From positions 993,846-1,057,845 of the forward strand of contig JBDKSB010000012.1 in assembly GCA_039683095.1 (NCBI GenBank): a stretch of 64,000 nucleotides of DNA. Direction: 5' to 3'. A program made the translations under genes and the position numbers. Source of the stretch: Acidobacteriota bacterium (GTDB lineage: Bacteria; Acidobacteriota; Aminicenantia; Aminicenantales; Saccharicenantaceae). The first letter of the stretch is position 1. Each line of letters starts with the position of its first letter. The notes under the pieces were generated by a model that was not told the DNA's origin, made no database searches, and was given only the letters and a program-made list of their open reading frames with translations. Positions 40,196 to 48,861 of the stretch are shown one piece after another.

Positions 40196-41091
40196 TTCGA
40201 CGGCTCCTCGGCTCGCCCGGAGGCGAGGTCATAGACGTCGCCGGCGAGGAGGACGTGCATGGTCAGGCCGTGGCCGCCGAGATGGCCGTCCGGCGCCACG
40301 GCCGTCTTCGCCCGGCGGGCGTCGTAGACGATGACCTGGCCCTCGCCGAGGACCTCGTACCTGCCGTCGGGCCGGACGAGGACGGCCGTCGACTCCTCGA
40401 TGCCGACGCCGACCAGGGCCGGGTTCTGCAGCACGACCGCGATCAGACGGTTGTGCCGCCGGCGGGTGACGAAGTGCTGGTCGATGACGGCCTTTTGGAC
40501 GAAGCCGAAACCGCGGGTGTGTTCGACGTCGTCGGCCAGGATGACCTCCCAGGTCCCCTCCTCGCCGCGTGTTCGCTTCTCGTTGCCGGTGATCATGAAC
40601 TCGCTCATGACCGCCGCGCCGGCGCTCGTCCCGCCGACGACGGCGCCCCGCGCGTAGAGGTCGAGCATGCGCTTGTGGATGGGCGTATCGAGGAGGGCCG
40701 CGGCCAGGAGCGCCTGGTCGCCACCGGAGAACCAGATCCCGCCGGCGCCGTCGAGGATCTTGTCGCTCCCGGGTTTCAGGGCCTGGTCGCGGGTCAGGTT
40801 GTAATAGACGACATCCCTGGCGCCGTTGCCCTTGAACTCCGTGAGAAGCTCCGGCCCGACCTCGTCGGGCGAGCCGCTGGCCATGGTGAAGATGACGATC
40901 CGGCCCGTGTCGTGAGCCTCGGCCAGCCGGATGTAGCGCTTCATCAGCGGCGCGTCGCGCTCGCCGCCGCCGATGATGAAGAGATAGCCCTTGGGCAGCG
41001 GGGCGGCCGGGGCGGGGCCTTTCGCGGCGCAGGCCCCCGCGGCCAGGGCGATCAAAACGAGCGGCAGGATGGCGGCTGGGTTCTTTTTCAA
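40192..41091 (-). CDS. cphB: Secreted cyanophycinase-like peptidase (S51), TTG start
   Basis: A 299-residue S51 serine peptidase. The nucleophile elbow VVGGTSAGAAVMS, FSGGDQ and VIDQHF match cyanophycinase, which cuts multi-Arg-Asp into beta-Asp-Arg dipeptides. The best start is a TTG at 41091: GGAGG lies 7 bases upstream and the protein then begins with LKKNPAAILPLVLIAL, a clean lipoprotein signal ending AAGAC. An ATG at 41118 has no ribosome site. Export implies use of external polymer. Translationally coupled to the YfcC transporter. Confidence 0.88.
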   Translation of the reverse strand: MKKNPAAILPLVLIALAAGACAAKGPAPAAPLPKGYLFIIGGGERDAPLMKRYIRLAEAHDTGRIVIFTMASGSPDEVGPELLTEFKGNGARDVVYYNLTRDQALKPGSDKILDGAGGIWFSGGDQALLAAALLDTPIHKRMLDLYARGAVVGGTSAGAAVMSEFMITGNEKRTRGEEGTWEVILADDVEHTRGFGFVQKAVIDQHFVTRRRHNRLIAVVLQNPALVGVGIEESTAVLVRPDGRYEVLGEGQVIVYDARRAKTAVAPDGHLGGHGLTMHVLLAGDVYDLASGRAEEPSK

Positions 41092-41144
41092 GCTCTTCCT
41101 CCGGGGACCGGTGATCATCGAGCGCCTATCTTATCAAAAAGCGC

Positions 41145-43838
41145 TCAGAAGGCGATATCGACCGTCAGCGGCTTGCCCGGCCCGACCCGGACGGGCGCCA
41201 GCCAGATCACCCGGACGGCGTCGCCCGTCTTCCGGACCGTGGCCGCGGGCGTCGTCCCGGCCACGGCGGCCTTGATCGAGCGGGGGGCCTTGCCGGCGAC
41301 CGCGGGCGGCAGGGTGAAATCGAGCTCCGCGAGCTCGACCGAACCGGCCCCGGCCTCGAGCCGGAGGGCCAGCTTCCCGCCGGCCTCGGACCTCTGGGAG
41401 TAGGCGCCCCAGCCCGAGCCGGCCGTCCAGACCGTCCGGAAATCGTCCGCGTTCATCTTGGGGTCGAATCCCATCCTCTTTTCCGGCCCGGAATAGGAAT
41501 AGCCGGCCAGGGCCAGCAGCACGCCCCACGAGGACATGGCCCGGGCGTAATGATGCCCGCATTCGACCTCGTTCCAGGGATTGCGGCGGAGGCCGTCGTA
41601 GCGGTCGCGGACCGCCTTGACCAGGCTCAGCCCCTCCTCGAGCAGGCCTTCGTAGATGAGATGCGAGGCGACCTGGTACTCGATGCCCGTCCAGACCTCG
41701 TCGGAGTACGGGAACGGCAGGGGCGGCCGGCCGCCCCTGGGCCACGAGCAGAGGAGCAGGCCCTTCTCGTCGTTGAGGGCGTAGGTCCGCTGGACGTTGG
41801 CGAAGTTCCGGAAGTCGGCGAGGAAGTTGTGCACGTAGATGGCCCGCAGCGACGACTTGATGCGCTCGGCCGGCAGACAGCGGTCAAGACCGGCGACCAT
41901 GCCCAGCCACTGGCCGAGGAGCATGTCCGACAGGCAGCCCTCGCCGTACTGGTATTTCTTCTCCATGACCTTGTCGTATTTCTGGACGTAGTACTCGCCG
42001 TTCCAGAGCGCGGCGTCGTAGGCCGCCCGGGCCTTGTCGTACATGGCCAGGTAGACCTTGGCCGACGTGATGTCGCCGGCGGCATAGGCCATGGCCTTGC
42101 CGGCCTTGAGCGCCCCGAGGTAGAAGCCGCTGAGCATGCTGTTCGGGCCGTAGAACTCGATGTCGTAGGTGTTGTGCTGTTCGCCTTCGAGCAGGCCGTC
42201 GCGGTCGGCGTCCCAGGCTTTCCAGGCGTAGTCGAGGGCCTTCTTGGCCTGCGGCCAGAGCTTCTTGAGCCAGGCCGTGTCGCCCGAGATCTGCCAGTCG
42301 CGATAGAGGCTGATGACGCGGCCCAGCTGGCCGTCGGCGGCCGGCTTGAAGTTCCAGAGGACGCCGCTCCCGAGCGGCAGCGAGGTGCGGAACATCATCG
42401 CCCCGTCGGGCTTGACGTTGTTCAGGAAGTCCGTCTCGCGCATGGTCCGCTCGAGCGCGGGGAAGAGGAAAGCCAGCGACTGGGCGTAGTTCCAGACGTG
42501 CGCGCAGTTGAGCGGGCAGCAGCCGCCCTGGTCGCCGCAGCCCTCGAAGCCGAAGAAGTTCCCGTCCTCGAGGCGGAAGCCGGTCGTCGTGCGAATGATG
42601 GCGGCCTGGCTCGAGACGGCGTCGAGGACGTAGGGCGGCAGGGTCGTCCCGAAAAAGGCGTCGTGGAAGGCCCGGCTCGTCTTCTCGAGGCGGTCGAGGT
42701 TGGCCTGCAGGTATTCGGCCGCGGCCCAGGCGTCGGCGTGCCTCGTCGCGTAGTAGTTCCTGAAGATGCGGCCGCGCTGCTCGGGCACGACGTCGAAGTA
42801 GTTGATGAGGTTGGGGAAATTCCAGGAGACGATGAACGGCAGGACGACCTCCTCGCCGGGGCCGATCGTGGCCATGAGGCCGAGCGTCCCGACGTCGGTC
42901 TGCTTGTCCGGCGACGGCGAGACCTCGGCCAGGTCCTTGAGCCTGCCGTCGGCGGAGAAGTCGTCCCAGAAGATCTGGAGATCGTCCCACCATTCGCCGC
43001 GGACCCAGTGGCTGAGGTAGGTGACGTCGGGCCAGGGGGTCGCCAGGGCCATCGTGCCGAACGCCGGCTCGCCGGGCTTGACCTTGCGCGAGGACATGGC
43101 CAGGCCGCGGAGCGCCGGCGTGGCCCTGATCTCGTTGACGTTCTGGCCGAACTTGTCGTTGGCCAGCCCGTCGACCTGGCCGACGCCGTCGTAGCCGATG
43201 GGGTTGATGATCGAGCCGGCGATGGTGACCTTGACCGGCGCGGCGCCCGTGTTCTTGACGCGGTAGCGCAGGACGAAGGCCGGGATGCCGGAATCGTCCG
43301 GCTCCAGCGGGACGAGCGGGTTGAAGGCTTCGAGCCTGACCGCGAGCGGGACCTGGCTGTCGGAAAGCTCGACCTCGGCGTAGGGGTACTCGCCCTTGAA
43401 GCTGGCCTTCTCCATGCGCGGCAGGCCGGGCACGAAGACGCGCTTGAAGCCGAAGCCGGTCGTGAACGGCGGCGCGAGCGGACCTTCCAGGACCCGGACG
43501 GCCTTGCGGCCGGACTGTTCGCAGTACAGGGCGAAGAAGGTGAAAGGCATGTGGACGCCCTTGCCCGGCCGGTTGAAGATCTCCCAGTCGCGGAGGTTGC
43601 CGCGGCCGCCGAGCGAGATCGTGCCGGTGCCGACGCCGCCGAGCGGAAAGGCGACCTCGCCGAGCGCCGGGCCCTCGAAGGCGCGGACCGGGCCGGAGCG
43701 CACGAGCTCGTCATGGCCGTACGGTTTCGAGATCGACGCCGCCTGTCCGGCGGCCAGAGCGGGCGCGGCGAGCGGGACCAGCAGCGACAGGGCCAGCAGG
43801 CGGGCCGGGGCCCGCCTCGGGAGGATCGGACCTTTCAT
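41145..43838 (-). CDS. GH116-family beta-glucosidase (GBA2-like), secreted
   Basis: An 897-residue protein with a signal peptide and the two-domain layout of GH116: an N-terminal beta-sandwich (GGVGTGTISLGGRGNLRDWE) and a C-terminal alpha-barrel. Active-site blocks include FGFEGCGDQGGCCPLNC-AHVWNY and HNTYDIEFYGPN, the latter with the acid/base Asp. Family members hydrolyse beta-glucosides, beta-xylosides or glucosylceramide. The GGAGG site is well placed. A polysaccharide or glycolipid substrate outside the cell is likely. Confidence 0.87.
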   Translation of the reverse strand: MKGPILPRRAPARLLALSLLVPLAAPALAAGQAASISKPYGHDELVRSGPVRAFEGPALGEVAFPLGGVGTGTISLGGRGNLRDWEIFNRPGKGVHMPFTFFALYCEQSGRKAVRVLEGPLAPPFTTGFGFKRVFVPGLPRMEKASFKGEYPYAEVELSDSQVPLAVRLEAFNPLVPLEPDDSGIPAFVLRYRVKNTGAAPVKVTIAGSIINPIGYDGVGQVDGLANDKFGQNVNEIRATPALRGLAMSSRKVKPGEPAFGTMALATPWPDVTYLSHWVRGEWWDDLQIFWDDFSADGRLKDLAEVSPSPDKQTDVGTLGLMATIGPGEEVVLPFIVSWNFPNLINYFDVVPEQRGRIFRNYYATRHADAWAAAEYLQANLDRLEKTSRAFHDAFFGTTLPPYVLDAVSSQAAIIRTTTGFRLEDGNFFGFEGCGDQGGCCPLNCAHVWNYAQSLAFLFPALERTMRETDFLNNVKPDGAMMFRTSLPLGSGVLWNFKPAADGQLGRVISLYRDWQISGDTAWLKKLWPQAKKALDYAWKAWDADRDGLLEGEQHNTYDIEFYGPNSMLSGFYLGALKAGKAMAYAAGDITSAKVYLAMYDKARAAYDAALWNGEYYVQKYDKVMEKKYQYGEGCLSDMLLGQWLGMVAGLDRCLPAERIKSSLRAIYVHNFLADFRNFANVQRTYALNDEKGLLLCSWPRGGRPPLPFPYSDEVWTGIEYQVASHLIYEGLLEEGLSLVKAVRDRYDGLRRNPWNEVECGHHYARAMSSWGVLLALAGYSYSGPEKRMGFDPKMNADDFRTVWTAGSGWGAYSQRSEAGGKLALRLEAGAGSVELAELDFTLPPAVAGKAPRSIKAAVAGTTPAATVRKTGDAVRVIWLAPVRVGPGKPLTVDIAF

Positions 43839-43908
43839 GGAGGCCTCCTCGGCGTTGGGATCGGGCGTGTCCGCCTTCCCTTCTAAAGGAACGAATCCGG
43901 AAAGTCAA

Positions 43909-44373
43909 TCACCCCCGGCGCCCGCGGAGCTTGGCGATCTTGCGCTCCATGTCGCCGTAGTGCGTGCCCTGCCAGAAAACGCGCTGGCAGCCCGGGCAGA
44001 TGGCGAACGACGCGGCGTGCTCGGTGACGAAGGGCGTGACCAGGTTCCTGGCCCGCTCGCGGCTCAGGGGCCTGAGCGGGAGATTGCAGGCGATGCAGCG
44101 CGTGTTCGGCCGGACCGCGTCCCAGAGGCCGAACTCGTCGAGGACCTGGACGACCTGGTCCTCCCAGTCGTCGCTGCGGACGAACAGGCGGTTGGGCCGT
44201 TTGGCCGTCCGCTCGATGAGGCCGGTGTCGCGGGTCAGGAGGACTCGGCCTTCGCGGCGGGCCAGGGCGGCCAGGTCGCGGTCCTCGGCCCTGGAGAAGT
44301 AGGCGACGTCGAAGCCGAGGATGCGCAGCCACTTGGCCAGCCTGCCGAGCATGCAGTCGGCGACAAAGGTCAT
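43909..44373 (-). CDS. Mut7-C/PIN-like RNase domain protein with zinc ribbon
   Basis: A 154-residue protein matching the Mut7-C domain: FVADCMLGRLAKWLRILGFDV at the N-terminus, RVLLTRDTGLIER in the middle, and a C-terminal zinc ribbon with CIACNLPL and CPGCQRVFW. The acidic residues of a PIN-type nuclease (Asp6, Asp in TRDTG) are present. Likely RNA-binding or RNA-cleaving; targets unknown. It follows the metal transporter by 7 bases on the same strand. Confidence 0.88.
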   Translation of the reverse strand: MTFVADCMLGRLAKWLRILGFDVAYFSRAEDRDLAALARREGRVLLTRDTGLIERTAKRPNRLFVRSDDWEDQVVQVLDEFGLWDAVRPNTRCIACNLPLRPLSRERARNLVTPFVTEHAASFAICPGCQRVFWQGTHYGDMERKIAKLRGRRG

Positions 44374-44380
44374 GGGCCTC

Positions 44381-45169
44381 CTAGAGGCCGAGGAATTGGA
44401 CGGCCAGGCCGGAGACGAGGATCATCAGGCCGGCCAGGGCGTGGGAATAGCGCTCGAGCTTGCCCAGCTTGACGAAGCTCGCCCCGTACGAGGCCGCGGA
44501 GATGATGACCAGCATCGTGGCGATGGTCGCCAGCCCGAAGGCGCCGGCCACCAGGGCCACTCCGGCCGTGCTGTGGCGGGCGGCCGGATACATCACCAGC
44601 GGGATGAGCGGCTCGCAGGGGCCGAAAACGAAGATCGTGAACAGGACCCAGGGCGTGATGTTGGCCTTGCCGGGGTCCTCGCCGTGGGGATGGGCGTGCT
44701 CGGCCAGCTCGTGGGTGTGGGCGTGGGCGTGCTGGTGGACGTGCTCGTGGTCCGTGTCGTGCGGGCCCTGGTCGGGACCGTGGGGATGGACGACCGCGTC
44801 CTCGTGGTCGTGGAAGTGCGGGTGGGTGTGGGGCTGGCCGCGCCAGGCCCGGCGCATGCCCCAGGCGAAATAGGCGAAACCGAAGCCGATGAGGAGCCAG
44901 GCCGCTATCGCGCCGCGCGTCGATTCGACGCCCTCGAGCCTGGCCACGGCGATGCCCAGGGCGATTCCGGCGAAGCCGAGGACGACGGAGCTCAGGATGT
45001 GGCCGAGGCCGGCGAAGAAGGAGACGAAGAGGGTCTTGCGGAGCGTCCAGTTGCGGGCCCGGCCGATGACGATGAACGGCAGGTAGTGGTCGGGGCCGAT
45101 GACCGTGTGGACGAGGCCGAGGGTGGCGGCCGTACCGGCCAGCACCCAGATGTCGTGGCTGATCATCAT
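44381..45169 (-). CDS. NicO/UreH-type nickel/cobalt transporter with long His-rich loop
   Basis: A 262-residue membrane protein with about six helices. The first helix carries LGLVHTVIGPDHYLPF, the metal motif of the NicO/RcnA/UreH group. A cytoplasmic or periplasmic loop (residues 112-165) has about twenty histidines arranged as HTHPHFHDH, HEHVHQHAHAH and similar. It probably moves Ni2+ or Co2+, which would suit the hydrogenase operon in this window. Direction of transport cannot be told. tRNA-Ala lies just upstream. Confidence 0.83.
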   Translation of the reverse strand: MMISHDIWVLAGTAATLGLVHTVIGPDHYLPFIVIGRARNWTLRKTLFVSFFAGLGHILSSVVLGFAGIALGIAVARLEGVESTRGAIAAWLLIGFGFAYFAWGMRRAWRGQPHTHPHFHDHEDAVVHPHGPDQGPHDTDHEHVHQHAHAHTHELAEHAHPHGEDPGKANITPWVLFTIFVFGPCEPLIPLVMYPAARHSTAGVALVAGAFGLATIATMLVIISAASYGASFVKLGKLERYSHALAGLMILVSGLAVQFLGL

Positions 45170-45212
45170 GTTTCCGCCCCCGCGCCCCGCGGGGCCGGGA
45201 AAAGGGAAAAAT

Positions 45213-45288
45213 TGGTGGACGGTAGGAGATTCGAACTCCCGACCTCAGCGTTGCGAACGCCGCGCTCTCCCAGCTGAGCTAACCGCCC
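45213..45288 (-). tRNA. tRNA-Ala (anticodon CGC)
   Basis: All four arms fold on the minus strand: acceptor GGGCGGT/ACCGTCC, D-arm GCTC/GAGC, anticodon arm CGGCG/CGCTG with loop TTCGCAA (anticodon CGC), and T-arm GGGAG/CTCCT with TTCGAAT. A G3-U70 wobble pair, the alanine identity element, is present. The terminal CCA is encoded. Length 76. Confidence 0.97.
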
Positions 45289-45383
45289 ACGCCTTGCGCT
45301 TCGGGTCTGTCTTGCCCTGAAAAGCCCCCTCATGATACCAGAACGGCCCACCGCCATCAACCGCCCGACGGTCCGGACGGCGC

Positions 45384-46382
45384 TCAGCTCTTCTTGACGG
45401 CATAGCGGACGACCCTGGGGAATCCCTCCTCTTCGGCGACGTAGATCCTGCCCCCGGTGTCCGCGGCACGGAGCGTCCCCGGGATATCGATCGATCCGAT
45501 CTGCCGCCCGGCCTGGAATACGTCGGCGGACATCCTGGCTTTGGGATCGAGGTCCTGGAACTCCACGAGAACGAGGTCGCCGCTCGAAACGATGTGGGCG
45601 GCGGTGGAGAGGAAGGCCCGGCCCATCCTCTGGATGGGCTTGAAAGCCGGATTCTCGCCCTTGAGGACGCGCTCGCGCTTCCTGTCCTTGAAGACCGAAA
45701 CCTCGTAGCCGTGCGGGTTCAGGACGAAAACGCGTCCGTCCTTGGCGCAGTCGAAGAGGATCGGGGCGCCGAACATGGGCATGCCCTTCAGCGGCTCCAG
45801 GTCGCCGGGCGGGACGAACGCATCGCCGAAGGACGCGAGGCCCTTCCCTTCGGCGTCGAAAACGTGCAGGATCCTTCCTTCATGCGGGCCGATGGCGACG
45901 AGCTCCTCCCTGCCGGGGCAGCCGATCGAAGTGATCATGAAATCGACCCGAAAGGTCCGCAGGTATTCGCCCTCCGGCCCGTAGACGATCACCTTTTGGG
46001 CGTCGTTGACGAACAGCGTTCCCCCGGGCGTGACGGCGATGCCGCCGAGGCTGGTCGCCTCCCGCGGGCCTTGCCCTTCCGGGACGGGGATCAGCCTCAG
46101 GAGATCCCCCCGGCCGTCGAATACGCTGACCCTGCGGTACTTGTAATCGAGGACATAGATGTTTCCCCGGCCGTCGACATCGACGCGGACGATCTGGCCG
46201 AACATAAGCCGCTCGTCGCCGTCCTCGACGCCGATGGTCAAGTCCGGGCTCAGCGCGACCGGCGGGACCTGGCCGGCCGGGAGCGCCGAAGGGCGAGCGG
46301 CCCGGCCCTCCGCCGCCGCAAGGACCGGCCCCATCAGGCAGGAAACGACCGCGAAGATGATGGCGGGCAAGCGCTGCTTCAT
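45384..46382 (-). CDS. Secreted six-bladed beta-propeller (NHL-like) protein
   Basis: A 332-residue protein with a signal peptide (cleavage near LAAAE). Repeats of the form IVRVDVDGRGNIYVLDYKYRRVSVFD and IAVTPGGTLFVNDAQKVIVYGPEGE mark an NHL/6-bladed propeller. Such proteins bind ligands or other proteins; function not known. AGGAGGG lies upstream of the ATG. Monocistronic. Confidence 0.82.
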   Translation of the reverse strand: MKQRLPAIIFAVVSCLMGPVLAAAEGRAARPSALPAGQVPPVALSPDLTIGVEDGDERLMFGQIVRVDVDGRGNIYVLDYKYRRVSVFDGRGDLLRLIPVPEGQGPREATSLGGIAVTPGGTLFVNDAQKVIVYGPEGEYLRTFRVDFMITSIGCPGREELVAIGPHEGRILHVFDAEGKGLASFGDAFVPPGDLEPLKGMPMFGAPILFDCAKDGRVFVLNPHGYEVSVFKDRKRERVLKGENPAFKPIQRMGRAFLSTAAHIVSSGDLVLVEFQDLDPKARMSADVFQAGRQIGSIDIPGTLRAADTGGRIYVAEEEGFPRVVRYAVKKS

Positions 46383-46575
46383 CCTGATGTCCCTCCTGTC
46401 GATCGCCTTTTTGTCCGGATCGCCTCCGAACCCGGGCGGATCTCCGAATCGCGTCCGCGCGGCGATTCCCCGGCGGTCAATATAGTATCGCTGCGGAGGA
46501 GGCGTCAAGACGGCCGGGCAAAGCCCCATTGTTTCGGCCGCCAGGCTGGTCTACAATGCGGGCGGAGGGCTCGCC

Positions 46576-46920
46576 ATGGGCAAGACGATCGTCGTCCTCG
46601 TCCTCATCGCCGCGGCCGGCTATTTCGTCTACCAGCGACTCGAACGGACGCCATCCGACGAAGAGCAGCTCGTCGCCCACCTTCGCGAGCGATACGCCGT
46701 CGTCGTCAACGAATTCGCCAGCGCCGCGGGCCGATCTGGCCTGATCGGCATTGACTCCACGGCGGACGCCGACACGGCCGTCAACGCCATGAAGAAGCTC
46801 CGGGCCGAGCTGGAGGCGCTCCGGGCCAAGCTGACCGAGGAGCGGGCCAGCCGCAAGGCCGACGAGCTCCTGGAAAAGATCGAGAACTTCTACAGGAAGA
46901 ACGACATTATCCGGCCGTGA
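46576..46920 (+). CDS. Small membrane-anchored coiled-coil protein, 114 aa
   Basis: An N-terminal helix (TIVVLVLIAAAGYFVYQRL) is followed by a short linker and a charged helix rich in heptads (MKKLRAELEALRAKLTEERA). Not recognised. Its TGA overlaps the GTG of the GH36 gene as GTGA, so the two are coupled, though the functional link is unclear. Confidence 0.68.
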   Translation: MGKTIVVLVLIAAAGYFVYQRLERTPSDEEQLVAHLRERYAVVVNEFASAAGRSGLIGIDSTADADTAVNAMKKLRAELEALRAKLTEERASRKADELLEKIENFYRKNDIIRP

Positions 46921-48554
46921 CGTTCCAGCTTTTCGGCAAACCCGCCCGCGCCGGCCGCCTGGTGCGCCGCTATGGCCGGGCCCGCCTCGAGGCCTCCGTC
47001 GAGAAGATCGGGGGGGGATATCTCGTCAGCGGCACGATCCCGGGCCGGCCGGGGCGGATCGAGGTCTATCGGGCCCCGGCCCCGCCGGCGTTCCTCCTCA
47101 ACAACTGGCAGTCCTGGGGCCCGATGCAGCGGGCGATTCCGTCGACGCGCTTCCCCGAGCTCGAGGCCGTCGTCCGTGACTACAGCCCGTATCTTTTCTC
47201 GCCCGTCCCGGACGAGCTTCTGCGCGGGCCTGTCAGCGATTATTTCGCGGCCTGGGACGGCGGGCTGGCCGGCTTCCTGACATCGCGGGTCGCCCACCCG
47301 TTCTTCACGATCGAAGGGAACGACCTGGTCGGCTGGCTCGACTATTTCGACGCCGAGTTCGAGGCGCCGGTCGCGCTCGAGCCCCTGGCGGTCCTGGCGG
47401 GAGGGCCGGCCGGGGAGCTCCTCGACGCCTACGCCCGCCTCGTCAAGAGGGCCAACCGCGTCCGCGTCAATCCCTGGAACCCGGCCGGCTGGTGCAGCTG
47501 GTACCACTACTTCGGGAAGCTCGGCTGGCCGGACGTCGTCGAGAACCTCGACACGGCGGCCGCGGACAGGAAGTCCTTCCCCTTCGACGTCTTCCAGGTC
47601 GACGACGGCTACGAGACGGAGATCGGCGACTGGATGTCGGCCAGGCCGGGGTATCCCGATCTCGGGGGCTTGGCCCGGGCCATCAAGTCAAGGCGGTTCC
47701 GGGCCGGGATCTGGACGGCCCCGTTCAGCGCCGCGGAAACGTCGCGGCTCTTCGCCGAACACCCCGATTGGATGGTCGCGGAGGGCGGACGGCCCAAGCC
47801 CTGCTACAGGGGCTGGGGAAAGACGATCTACGCCCTGGACACGACGCACCCGGAGGTCCGGAGGTGGCTCGACGCGACGTTCCGGACGCTGCGTCAGGCC
47901 GGGTTCTCGTATCTAAAGATCGATTTCCTGTTCGCCGCGGCCATGCCGGGCGAGCGGCGCCGGAACGTCACCCCGGTCCAGGCCTACCGGGAAGGGCTGC
48001 GCCTCATCAGGCGGGCGGCCGGCCGGGATTTCGTCCTCGGCTGCGGCGCGCCGCTCCTGCCATCGGTCGGCCTGGTGGACGGCATGCGCATCGGCGAGGA
48101 CACGGCGCCCTATTGGAAGACCAAGCCCTCGCCGTTCCAGGGGCCGAACGCCTTTTTCGCCCTGAGGAACGCCCTGATGCGGCAATTCATGCACCGGGCC
48201 TTCTGGCTCAACGACCCGGATTGCGTTCTCCTGCGGGACCGCGAGATCGAGCTGACGGCGAGCGAGCGGGAGCTCTACGCCCTGGCCGCCGGGGCCCTGG
48301 ACAACATGGTCATCGACAGCGACCGGCTTTCGCTCCTGGGCCCCGACGAAAAGGCGCTGCTCCGGCGCGCCCTGGCGCTCCGGGGAGGCCGGGCCGGAGT
48401 CGAGGGGCTGCTGGGCGAGTGCGGGGAAGACGCCTATATCATCGGCAGGAAGGACGGGCGGGGCGGGGACATCCGGTTGGCCGCCAACCTCTCGGACGAC
48501 ATGAGGATGATCGAGGGACGGACGGTCGCGCCCCGTTCGGCGGTCGTCCTGTAA
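46917..48554 (+). CDS. GH36-type alpha-galactosidase (cytoplasmic), GTG start
   Basis: A 545-residue melibiase-like glycosidase. GWCSWYHYFGK starts the barrel, YLKIDFLF holds the nucleophile Asp, and DGMRIGEDTAPYW the acid/base Asp, as in clan GH-D. It is shorter than most GH36 enzymes (about 700). No signal peptide. It should release alpha-galactose from oligosaccharides. It starts with GTG overlapping the preceding stop. Secreted galactose mutarotase and the sugar porter elsewhere in the window would complement it. Confidence 0.85.
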   Translation: MTFQLFGKPARAGRLVRRYGRARLEASVEKIGGGYLVSGTIPGRPGRIEVYRAPAPPAFLLNNWQSWGPMQRAIPSTRFPELEAVVRDYSPYLFSPVPDELLRGPVSDYFAAWDGGLAGFLTSRVAHPFFTIEGNDLVGWLDYFDAEFEAPVALEPLAVLAGGPAGELLDAYARLVKRANRVRVNPWNPAGWCSWYHYFGKLGWPDVVENLDTAAADRKSFPFDVFQVDDGYETEIGDWMSARPGYPDLGGLARAIKSRRFRAGIWTAPFSAAETSRLFAEHPDWMVAEGGRPKPCYRGWGKTIYALDTTHPEVRRWLDATFRTLRQAGFSYLKIDFLFAAAMPGERRRNVTPVQAYREGLRLIRRAAGRDFVLGCGAPLLPSVGLVDGMRIGEDTAPYWKTKPSPFQGPNAFFALRNALMRQFMHRAFWLNDPDCVLLRDREIELTASERELYALAAGALDNMVIDSDRLSLLGPDEKALLRRALALRGGRAGVEGLLGECGEDAYIIGRKDGRGGDIRLAANLSDDMRMIEGRTVAPRSAVVL

Positions 48555-48861
48555 GCCGGACCCGCCGCGCGCGGGTTGCCGGCGAAACCGGGCCGGATCG
48601 TTCCTTCGGGGAAAGATCCGCCTTCTATGCTGGCCGCGAGATGTATGGAAAAGCCGAGGATCCGAACTTAGAAGCTCGGTCCCCGGCTCTCGGGGAAACC
48701 CCCTTCCCCTCTTCTACTCCTCACCTTCTAGTGGGTCCCGTGACCGCACCTTCCCGTTCCCGCATATGTGACAATAAGCATTTCACTTGTGATGTCAAGC
48801 GGGTTTTTAGAAATGTCCCATTTTGTCAGGATATGACACGGCGGTTGTAAGGAGCCGGCCG
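48555..48861. other. Non-coding gap between two convergent genes
   Basis: No gene is evident. A hairpin with a TTCG loop (GGATC-gTTCC / GGGAA-aGATCC, 48595-48619) follows the GH36 stop and may be its terminator. The right half is less GC-rich and holds four TGACA/TGTCA elements (48769, 48793, 48824, 48834), two of them as TGTCA-GGATA-TGACA. Confidence 0.5.

Noticed and set aside
48555-48861. Possible small gene in the gap after the GH36 gene
   Set aside because: No frame with a ribosome site and sensible composition was found.
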